A DNA stretch of 9,558 bases, taken from positions 1 to 9,558 of the forward strand of contig WFOX01000040.1 in the NCBI GenBank assembly GCA_015487905.1. Reading direction: 5' to 3'. The notes below the pieces were generated by a model. The model worked only from the letters and a program-made list of their open reading frames with translations, was not told where the DNA came from and did not search any database. Source of the stretch: Mariprofundales bacterium. GTDB taxonomy: Bacteria > Pseudomonadota > Zetaproteobacteria > Mariprofundales > S012-25. Positions 3,846 to 9,558 of the stretch are shown here, piece after piece. Position numbers and translations under genes: made by a program. The first letter of the stretch is position 1. Each line of letters starts with the position of its first letter.

Positions 3846-5915
3846 ATGCCGCGCCTGACGGAAGTGCTGGAGGCCGTCGCCGCCCGCCACCCGAAGGCCG
3901 ATTTCGTGCGCATCAAGCGGGCATATGTCTTCGCCGCCAACATGCACGAGGGTCAACGGCGGCGCTCCGGCGAGCCCTACATCCAACATCCTTTGGCGGC
4001 AGCGCTTACGGTAGCGCGCCTTGGCATGGACGAGCCGAGTGTGAGCGCTGCGCTTTTGCACGATGTCGTGGAGGACACCCCCGCCACGCTGGATGAAGTG
4101 CGCAGCCGCTTCGGCGATGAAATCGCGATGCTCGTGGACGGCGTCACCAAAGTGGGCCGCATCCGTTTTCGTTCAGCCGAGCATCGGCAGCTTGAAAACT
4201 ACCGCAAGATGCTCTTGGCCACGGCGAAGGACTTGCGCGTGCTCGTCATCAAGCTTGCCGATCGGCTGCACAACATGCGCACATTAGGGGTATTGCCTGC
4301 GGATAAGCGCCGCCGCATCGCCGAAGAGACCCTGCATCTTTACGCTCCCCTCGCCCACCGCCTCGGCATCCATTGGATGAAGCAAGAGCTGGAAGACCTT
4401 GCTTTCGCCCAGCTTGATCCCGACTCCTACCAAGCGATCGCCGAGGCCATCCGCAAGCGCGCGCCGAGGCTGCATGCGGTGCGCGAGCGCATTGAAAAGG
4501 TGCTTGCAGAAGCGCTTGCGCGCCACGGGCTTCAAGCGCGCATTGAAGGGCGGCTCAAACACATTTACGGCATCTATGAAAAAATGCAGCGCAAGCGCGT
4601 GGATTTTGACGAGATCTACGATCTCGTGGCCTTTCGCATCATCGTGCCCGAGGTGCTGGATTGCTACCGCGCGCTTGGCATCGTGCATGGGCTTTACCGC
4701 CCCATTCCGGGCCGTTTCAAGGACTACATCGCGCTTCCCAAGCCCAACGGCTACCAGTCCTTGCACACGGCCGTGATCGGCCCCGATCAGCACCGCATGG
4801 AAATCCAGATCCGCACGGAAGCCATGCATTGCGTCGCCGAAGAAGGCATCGCCGCGCATTGGGCCTACAAAGAAGGCAAAGGCCGCAACGACGACTTGCG
4901 CTTCGTGTGGCTGCGGCGCATGCTGGACTTCGTGCAGGCGGGCGAACAGCCCGAGGAAGCCATTGAAAATCTCCGCTTGGACCTCTTTATGCAAGAGGTC
5001 TTCGTGTTCAGCCGCGACGGAGACCTCTTCGCTTTGCCCCGCGGCGCCACCGTGTTGGACTTCGCTTATGCCGTGCACACCGAGGTCGGGCATCATGCGG
5101 TCAGCGCGCGTGTGAACGGCGAGGAAAGCTCGTTGGATCGCGTGCTGCGCAACGGCGATCAGGTGGAGATCATCACAAGCGCCGACCAAACGCCAAGCCG
5201 CTCGTGGCTCAGCTTCGTGCAAACGCCGCGCGCACGCTACGCGATCCGCCAATGGTTCCGCCGCCACGAGCGCGAAAGCGCGGTGCGACTGGGAAGGCGG
5301 CTTTTGCGCGAGGTTTTTCAAGTGGAAACGCTGGAAGAAGCGCAACTGCAAGCATTGGAAGCCGAAAGCGAAGAAGAAGCGCTGGCCAAAATCGGCCGCG
5401 GCGAGGTCAAGCTGGAGCGCTTAAGCGAAATCCTCGGCGTGCATGCGCGCATGCCCTTTCTCGCCCGCGAAGGCGAACGCCTTTGGGTGCGCCAGGCCGA
5501 GTGCTGCCGCCCGATCCCGGGCGATCATGCCATCGGCGTGTTTCGCGCAGAGCGCGGCATGGAACTGCATCGCCTCGGCTGCCCCGAGGTCACCCAGGCT
5601 GAAGAATGCATTGAAATCCGTTGGCCGGAGGATAGCGCGGGCCGATACCTCGCCGAAGTGGAAATAGAAGCGCGCAACGAACGGGGAGTGCTGGCCCGTA
5701 TTTCGCAAGCGATTGCCGATGCGGGTTGCAGCATTGAGGATTTGCAGCTTCGCCAGCGCGCGGGCAAGATCGCGCACATGCGCTTTCTCGTGGAGGTGTC
5801 CGGACGCAAGCAGCTTGCGGAGGTGCTGCGCGCGCTGCGCAAGCTGGATCCCGTGGTATGGGTGGCGCGATCCTTTCCCAACAAGTCTCAGGCACGAGCA
5901 GGAGGCGCATCGTGA
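3846..5915 (+). CDS. spoT: Bifunctional (p)ppGpp synthetase/hydrolase SpoT
   Basis: The protein has 689 residues, close to the ~700 usual for SpoT/Rel. The HD hydrolase domain is intact, with H48 in YIQHPL, HD at 72-73 followed by VVEDT, and LADRLHNMRTL at 137-147. The synthetase domain covers about 235-345 and shows RFKD (290-293), the RxKD signature of bifunctional enzymes rather than the acidic form of RelA. GYQSLHT (302-308) and EIQIRT (319-324) follow. Next come the TGS domain (about 384-445), the cysteine-containing region with AECCRPIPGD (551-560), and an ACT domain (about 602-676). It makes and degrades the stringent-response alarmone in the cytoplasm. The gene starts 21 bases after rpoZ with no clear Shine-Dalgarno and ends in a GTGA overlap with ridA, so the three form an operon. 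Confidence 0.95.
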   Translation: MPRLTEVLEAVAARHPKADFVRIKRAYVFAANMHEGQRRRSGEPYIQHPLAAALTVARLGMDEPSVSAALLHDVVEDTPATLDEVRSRFGDEIAMLVDGVTKVGRIRFRSAEHRQLENYRKMLLATAKDLRVLVIKLADRLHNMRTLGVLPADKRRRIAEETLHLYAPLAHRLGIHWMKQELEDLAFAQLDPDSYQAIAEAIRKRAPRLHAVRERIEKVLAEALARHGLQARIEGRLKHIYGIYEKMQRKRVDFDEIYDLVAFRIIVPEVLDCYRALGIVHGLYRPIPGRFKDYIALPKPNGYQSLHTAVIGPDQHRMEIQIRTEAMHCVAEEGIAAHWAYKEGKGRNDDLRFVWLRRMLDFVQAGEQPEEAIENLRLDLFMQEVFVFSRDGDLFALPRGATVLDFAYAVHTEVGHHAVSARVNGEESSLDRVLRNGDQVEIITSADQTPSRSWLSFVQTPRARYAIRQWFRRHERESAVRLGRRLLREVFQVETLEEAQLQALEAESEEEALAKIGRGEVKLERLSEILGVHARMPFLAREGERLWVRQAECCRPIPGDHAIGVFRAERGMELHRLGCPEVTQAEECIEIRWPEDSAGRYLAEVEIEARNERGVLARISQAIADAGCSIEDLQLRQRAGKIAHMRFLVEVSGRKQLAEVLRALRKLDPVVWVARSFPNKSQARAGGAS
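5900..5905 (+). promoter_or_regulatory. Consensus ribosome binding site deciding the ridA GTG start
   Basis: AGGAGG lies six bases before the GTG at 5912. This is the ideal spacing and selects GTG over an upstream in-frame ATG at 5858, which has no such site and would add 18 residues atypical of the family. Confidence 0.75.
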
Positions 5916-6295
5916 AAACCGTGCACACCGACCACGCCCCCAAGGCCGTAGGCCCCTATGCGCAAGCCGTGATCGCAGACGGATGGCTGTTTTGCTCCGG
6001 CCAAATCGGGCTGGATCCGGCCACAGGAAAGCTCGTGCAAGGCGGCGTGGAGGCCGAAGCACGCCAGGCGCTCGCCAATCTGGAGGCGGTGCTTCAAGCA
6101 GCAGGGTGCAGCAAAACGGACATCGTGCGCGCAACGATCTATCTCACCGACATCCACGACTTTGCGAAGGTCAATGCCGTATATGCCGATTGGCTCGGCG
6201 CGCATCGCCCTGCGCGCGCCACGGTCGGCGTGGCCGCCCTACCCTTGGGCGCAAGCGTGGAGATTGATTTGATCGCCCGCTTGCCCCGCGAATAA
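5912..6295 (+). CDS. ridA: RidA-family enamine/imine deaminase
   Basis: From the GTG at 5912 the product has 127 residues, the usual RidA size. It begins with KTVHTDHAPKAVGPYAQAV, where GPYAQA is the family's N-terminal signature. CSGQIGLDPATG follows at 28-39 and RATIYLTDIHDFAKVNAVY at 73-91. The two active-site residues are present: arginine in PARATV (R102) and glutamate in SVEIDL (E117), matching R105 and E120 of the archetype. RidA hydrolyses reactive enamine/imine intermediates such as 2-aminoacrylate made by PLP enzymes and protects them from damage. The GTGA overlap with the spoT stop shows translational coupling, and spoT-ridA linkage is common in proteobacteria. Confidence 0.93.
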   Translation: MKTVHTDHAPKAVGPYAQAVIADGWLFCSGQIGLDPATGKLVQGGVEAEARQALANLEAVLQAAGCSKTDIVRATIYLTDIHDFAKVNAVYADWLGAHRPARATVGVAALPLGASVEIDLIARLPRE

Positions 6296-6322
6296 CGCCT
6301 TTAGGCGCGCGCATAGGCTGGC

Positions 6323-6357
6323 AAAGCGCAGCAAAGATTTGCTTGGCAAGCGCTTTT
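6323..6357. terminator. Bidirectional terminator-like hairpin between convergent genes
   Basis: AAAGCGC (6323-6329) pairs with GCGCTTT (6350-6356). Directly inside, AGCAAA (6330-6335) pairs with TTTGCT (6338-6343), leaving a six-base bulge on one side. The plus strand ends in TTTT, and the minus strand also has T-runs. It lies between the ridA stop and the stop of the leftward hydrolase gene, where a shared terminator is expected. A smaller CGCCT-TT-AGGCG hairpin immediately follows the ridA stop (6296-6307). Confidence 0.5.
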
Positions 6358-6368
6358 CGCCGTTAGAT

Positions 6369-7010
6369 TCAGCCTGCGCTTGGTAAGGAGTGCAGCCCCT
6401 CTTCCACAAAGGCGCGCACGCAGGATGTAAGCGCGCGCATCCTTTCTCCCTCAAAAAAGTGCCCTGCATCGGGAATGCGCACGAATCGCGCCTTTTGCAC
6501 CTCTTCCGCCCATTGCGCCACGGCTTCAGGCGGCACGATCTCGTCCTTTGCGCCGACGACGACAAGCCCCGGCGCGCTCCATCCCCGCGCGAAGCCGAAA
6601 TCCCAATGATTCACGGCCGGCGCCACGGCGATCCAGCGCGCAACCCCCTCTTGCCAGCCTGCGCGCAAGCCCGCATAGCATCCAAACGAGAACCCCGCCA
6701 CCCAAAGCGGCTCCACACCTTGCGCGCGCAGCCAGCGAAGCGCAGCGCGCGCATCCTCGGCCTCTCCTTCGCCGCCCGTCCAGCTTCCCTCGCTTTTCTC
6801 CACCCCGCGGAAGTTGAAGCGCAACACGCTCATCCCTGCCTCTTCCAGCACGCGCGCAAGCCAATACACCACGCGATTGCGCATCGTGCCGCCGTAAAGC
6901 GGATGCGGATGGCACACCACCGCCCCGGGCATGCCCGCCTTGCCCGCATGCCAAAGCGCCTCCAACCGCCCCACAGGGCCGGGAAGAAACAAGTGCTGCG
7001 CGCCCCGCAT
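6369..7010 (-). CDS. Alpha/beta-fold serine hydrolase (COG2945-like)
   Basis: I place the start at the ATG at 7010, two bases after the stop of the upstream gene. That gives 213 residues; an ATG at 7064 would overlap the upstream gene by some 50 bases and adds nothing conserved. An HPHPLYGGTMRN block (34-45) forms the oxyanion-hole region and NFRGVEKSEG (66-75) follows. The nucleophile elbow is GFSFG (106-110, Ser108), with Asp156 in GAKDEIVPP and His184 in DAGHFFEG completing the triad. This is the pattern of the small uncharacterised alpha/beta hydrolases grouped as COG2945. The substrate is unknown, probably an ester or thioester. There is no signal peptide, so it is cytoplasmic. It is the last gene of the leftward operon. 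Confidence 0.85.
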   Translation of the reverse strand: MRGAQHLFLPGPVGRLEALWHAGKAGMPGAVVCHPHPLYGGTMRNRVVYWLARVLEEAGMSVLRFNFRGVEKSEGSWTGGEGEAEDARAALRWLRAQGVEPLWVAGFSFGCYAGLRAGWQEGVARWIAVAPAVNHWDFGFARGWSAPGLVVVGAKDEIVPPEAVAQWAEEVQKARFVRIPDAGHFFEGERMRALTSCVRAFVEEGLHSLPSAG

Positions 7011-7012
7011 CG

Positions 7013-7774
7013 CTAGACGCGCCCAAGGCGGAGAAAGATTTGGCCGCCTTCGGCATCGTGCCAAAGGCCTTTGAGCGCAAAGCCCTCGGGCGGCATCAGC
7101 CCCTCCCCTTCAGCAAGCGTGGAAAACCTTTCCCCTGCAAGCACTTGCAAGCGGATCGTGAGAAAAAGCTCGTCGCCCAAGCCTGCGGCAAGCAAGCGCC
7201 GAAACAGCCTTCCGCCCGCTGCAAAATAGGCAAGCTGCACCCCGTGCGCGCGCAAAAGCCCAGAAAGCGCTTGCATATCCGGACAGCAAAGCCAATCACC
7301 CTCTTCCACCCCCGGTGGAGGAGCTGGCGCGAGCACCGAAAGCGCGCGCTCAGCCTTCCACGCACGCAGCACCTCGGCCGGAATCGGCGCCTGGCCGCTT
7401 GCCAAGATCCAAAGCGCAGGCTGCGGCGCAAGCCCGCGCGCACGCCGCCAATCGGCAAGATCAGGGTGTGCGGTGACATCCACAGGGGGCGGCGCCTGCG
7501 CCACGCCCTTTGCGCATTCGCGCACGAGCCGCGAGGCCACGAGCACGACATCGGCCTGTGCGGCAAGCTCTTGAAACAGGCGCCAGTCGCGCGCATTGGC
7601 GATCGCCTTCGGCACGCGCAAGCGCCCTTCTTCCTCGCATGCGATTTTGCCGTCCAGGCTGCTCAGGAAGTTGGCGACAATCCGCGGCCCGTGCGTCGTC
7701 TGCGCGCGCAGGTCAAGATCAAGAAACGCCCCTTGCAGCGGGCGCTGCCGACGGATCGGGAAGAGCTCCTCCAT
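7013..7774 (-). CDS. RibD C-terminal / dihydrofolate-reductase-like NADPH reductase
   Basis: The ATG at 7774 overlaps the upstream stop as TGATG and yields 253 residues. RIVANFLSSLDGKIA (31-45) is the start signature of the RibD-C (PF01872) reductase fold. An alternating beta/alpha body follows, including DVVLVASRLVRE (75-86) and ALWILASGQ (120-128). Near the end FAAGGRLFRRLLAAGLGDELFLTI (184-207) is the hallmark cofactor-binding and dimer region. Full RibD has an N-terminal deaminase domain that is missing here, so this is a stand-alone reductase of unknown substrate, perhaps pterin- or pyrimidine-like. Bacterial homologues are usually named 'pyrimidine reductase family protein'. It need not act in riboflavin synthesis, since no rib gene lies nearby. 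Confidence 0.85.
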   Translation of the reverse strand: MEELFPIRRQRPLQGAFLDLDLRAQTTHGPRIVANFLSSLDGKIACEEEGRLRVPKAIANARDWRLFQELAAQADVVLVASRLVRECAKGVAQAPPPVDVTAHPDLADWRRARGLAPQPALWILASGQAPIPAEVLRAWKAERALSVLAPAPPPGVEEGDWLCCPDMQALSGLLRAHGVQLAYFAAGGRLFRRLLAAGLGDELFLTIRLQVLAGERFSTLAEGEGLMPPEGFALKGLWHDAEGGQIFLRLGRV

Positions 7775-9558
7775 CAAAGCGGCACGCCTTCCCACGAGGA
7801 TTGAATGCGCGCTTGCGCCTTCTTCTCCCAATCCGCCCCCCACTTGCGGCGCGCAAGCTCCACGACGAGATAATCCGCGCGCAATCCTGTGGCCTCTTCG
7901 CTGCGGCGCAGACCCTGCAAGCAAGCCGGGCACGAAGTGAGCACGGCCTCGGCGCGCCACCCGCGCTTTTGCAAGCGCGCCTTGGCCTGCAAGGTTTCCC
8001 GCTCTTTGCGCATGCGCACGGCCGCCGAAACATCGGGACGCTCCACGGCGAGCGTGCCCGCCTCGCCGCAGCAGCGCTCGCTTTTCTCGGCCTCCGCACC
8101 GAGCAAGGCGCGGATGGCCGCGCGCGTGCCGTGGCGTTTGAGCGGAATGTGGCACGGATCGTGATAAAGATACGCGCCAGCTCCTTCGGCCTGCACGCCT
8201 TGCGCCACAAGGTATTCATGCACATCCACAAGCGGCACATTCGGAAACACGCGCTCCAACTCATACAGCAACAACTGGTCATAGCAGGTGCCGCAAGAGA
8301 CGACGACGGCCTCAAAGTCCAAATAGGCGAGCGCCTGCTTGATGCGATGCAGCATCACGCGATTGTCATAGGTGATCGCGTGGGCGCGCGCGGGATCGCC
8401 GCTTGCGCGCTGCGGATAGCCGCAGCACACATAGCCCGGCGGAAGCACGACTTGCCGGCCCACCTCCAACAGCCAAGCGATCGTGGCAAGCGCAATCTCG
8501 GGAAACAGTCGCTCGCTGCCGCAGCCCGGGAAGTAAAAGACGGCCTTGCCATTGCTTTTGCTGCGATCGCGCAACACCGGCACGAGATCGGGGCGCGCAG
8601 GAAGCCCTGCAAGCTGGCGCGCGGTGCCGCGCGCGATGGCAGGAAGCGGCCGCGCAAGAAACTGCATCGGCTGCCAGCCGCGCTTCGGAAAGCCATTGGC
8701 GCGTGTGGTCACCACCCGCGCAGCCAGGCGCTGCGTGCGATAGGCCACAGCCAGCGCCGCCTTGCCCGCATGCACGCGGCGCGTGTCCTCGGCGTTGAGA
8801 AACTCCTTGGCAAACGAGGCCAAAAGCCGCTTCGGCTTCATGCCGCGCGCGGCCAAAAACGCGCGCAGCCGCTCCGTGACCTCGCCGAAATCAATGTCCA
8901 CGGGGCACGGATTCACGCAGCGATGGCAGATCGTGCAATGATCAGCGATGTCGGCAAGCTCGCGAAAGGCCTCAAACGAAATCCCCTCTCCCGTTTGCGA
9001 CTCATAAAGAAACGCCTCAATCACCGCGGCCGTGGCCAAGATCTTGTTGCGCGGGGAGTAGAGCATCTCGCCTGCGGGCTCGTGCGTGGGACAGGTGGGT
9101 TTGCACTTGCCGCAGCGCAGGCACGGCGAGATCGTATCCACGATCTCGGTAAGCTCGGCCGCCTCCAAAATCGTCGCCTCCAGCTCCATGAGGTTGAAGC
9201 TCGGCGTGTAAAGCAGCGAAAGATCGCAGCGGCTTGTGAGCTTCGTGGGATTGAACAAATCCTCGGGATCGGCGCGCGCAAGGTATTCCTCCATCTCGGC
9301 GATTTGCGCGCGATCCATGAAGGCAAGCTTCGTGATGCCGATGCCGTGTTCGCCGGAAATCACGCCGCCCAACTCCACGGCCTTGGCCATCACCTTCTCC
9401 ACGGCGTGCCATGCACGGCGCATCATGGCCGCATCGTCTGAATTTACGGGGATGTTCGTATGCACATTGCCGTCGCCAGCATGCATGTGCGTGGCGATGA
9501 CCACGCGGCCTGAGAGCGCTTTTGCATGCGCCTTGCGCACGGCCTCCATCACGGCCTC
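7774..9558 (-). CDS. FAD-linked / Fe-S D-lactate- or glycolate-dehydrogenase-like oxidoreductase (N-terminus outside window)
   Basis: The frame is open through the right edge, so about 594 C-terminal residues are visible. The first part ends a vanillyl-alcohol-oxidase-type FAD protein: HMHAGDGNVHTN (about 22-33) and GVISGEHGIGITK (about 63-75) are signatures of the FAD-oxidase C-terminal domain. Two ferredoxin-type clusters follow, CLRCGKCKPTCP (about 144-155) and CTICHRCVNPCP (about 206-217). Two cysteine-rich CCG domains come last, with FPGCGSE...CCGYP...SCGTCYDQ and HDPCH...RCCGEAG...SCPACLQG. This is a GlcD-GlcF-type fusion that passes electrons from a 2-hydroxy acid through FAD and Fe-S clusters toward the quinone pool at the membrane. 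From memory, its C-terminus (ADYLVVELARRKWGADW) resembles the large DUF3683-containing D-lactate dehydrogenases of betaproteobacteria. The substrate is not proven. Confidence 0.85.
   Translation of the reverse strand, partial: EAVMEAVRKAHAKALSGRVVIATHMHAGDGNVHTNIPVNSDDAAMMRRAWHAVEKVMAKAVELGGVISGEHGIGITKLAFMDRAQIAEMEEYLARADPEDLFNPTKLTSRCDLSLLYTPSFNLMELEATILEAAELTEIVDTISPCLRCGKCKPTCPTHEPAGEMLYSPRNKILATAAVIEAFLYESQTGEGISFEAFRELADIADHCTICHRCVNPCPVDIDFGEVTERLRAFLAARGMKPKRLLASFAKEFLNAEDTRRVHAGKAALAVAYRTQRLAARVVTTRANGFPKRGWQPMQFLARPLPAIARGTARQLAGLPARPDLVPVLRDRSKSNGKAVFYFPGCGSERLFPEIALATIAWLLEVGRQVVLPPGYVCCGYPQRASGDPARAHAITYDNRVMLHRIKQALAYLDFEAVVVSCGTCYDQLLLYELERVFPNVPLVDVHEYLVAQGVQAEGAGAYLYHDPCHIPLKRHGTRAAIRALLGAEAEKSERCCGEAGTLAVERPDVSAAVRMRKERETLQAKARLQKRGWRAEAVLTSCPACLQGLRRSEEATGLRADYLVVELARRKWGADWEKKAQARIQSSWEGVPL

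Noticed and set aside
3129..4061. A 310-codon open frame on the minus strand
   Set aside because: It runs antisense through rpoZ, the divergent promoter region and the start of spoT, and overlaps the HTH gene in another frame.
4284..5351. A 355-codon open frame on the minus strand
   Set aside because: It is antisense to the well-conserved core of spoT and its translation shows no recognisable motif.
5858..5911. Upstream ATG start for ridA
   Set aside because: It would overlap spoT by 58 bases and add a non-conserved N-terminus. The GTG at 5912 has a perfect AGGAGG and matches the family's length.
7510..9441. A 643-codon open frame on the plus strand
   Set aside because: It lies antisense to the Fe-S oxidoreductase and RibD-like genes, whose motifs are unmistakable. 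The product is Arg/Ala/His-rich with no domain pattern; GC-rich codon bias explains the absence of stops.
1..9558. tRNA, rRNA, CRISPR array or insertion sequence
   Set aside because: No cloverleaf, conserved rRNA stretch, regularly spaced repeat or transposase motif was seen on either strand.

Overview
The window is GC-rich, densely coded proteobacterial DNA made of two unlike halves. Betaproteobacteria is my best guess for the host. It rests on the rpoZ-spoT-ridA order, on the sequence of the omega subunit, and on a large FAD/Fe-S oxidoreductase of a kind I associate with that class. All family assignments come from reading motifs; no database search was possible.

Left half (1-2613, + strand): a virus-like cassette of eleven very small genes, almost all joined by TGATG or ATGA stop/start overlaps. 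It begins with the tail end of a small membrane protein. A membrane-anchored lysozyme-like or structural protein follows, then a small membrane/coiled-coil protein, a three-helix holin-like protein and three single-helix mini-proteins of 42, 34 and 44 residues. Two beta-rich proteins of unknown function come next, the second visibly AT-rich. The run ends with a 25-codon micro-ORF and a YfiM/DUF2279-like membrane protein, and closes at a perfect palindrome that could act as a terminator. The cassette looks like a lysis plus minor-structural module. The number of tiny membrane proteins makes a tailless, membrane-containing virus or prophage a reasonable but unproven possibility.

Junction (2614-3557): a non-coding stretch rich in inverted repeats, then a leftward gene for a protein with two helix-turn-helix-like segments, then a 254-base divergent regulatory region with several dyads. 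The usual neighbour of rpoZ, gmk, is not on this side, so the element probably sits between rpoZ and its normal upstream partner.

Right half (3558-6295, + strand): a conserved host operon. rpoZ encodes the RNA polymerase omega subunit. spoT encodes a bifunctional (p)ppGpp synthetase/hydrolase with intact HD, RFKD, TGS, zinc-finger and ACT regions. ridA encodes the enamine/imine deaminase and overlaps spoT by GTGA.

Far right (6369-9558, - strand): a convergent three-gene operon, read right to left. It holds the C-terminal ~594 residues of a D-lactate/glycolate-dehydrogenase-like protein (FAD-oxidase C-terminal domain, two 4Fe-4S motifs, two CCG domains), a stand-alone RibD-C/dihydrofolate-reductase-like protein, and a serine alpha/beta hydrolase. 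The genes are joined by TGATG and TAG-2nt-ATG junctions. A bidirectional terminator-like hairpin lies between ridA and this operon. I see no tRNA, rRNA, CRISPR array, transposase or integrase.
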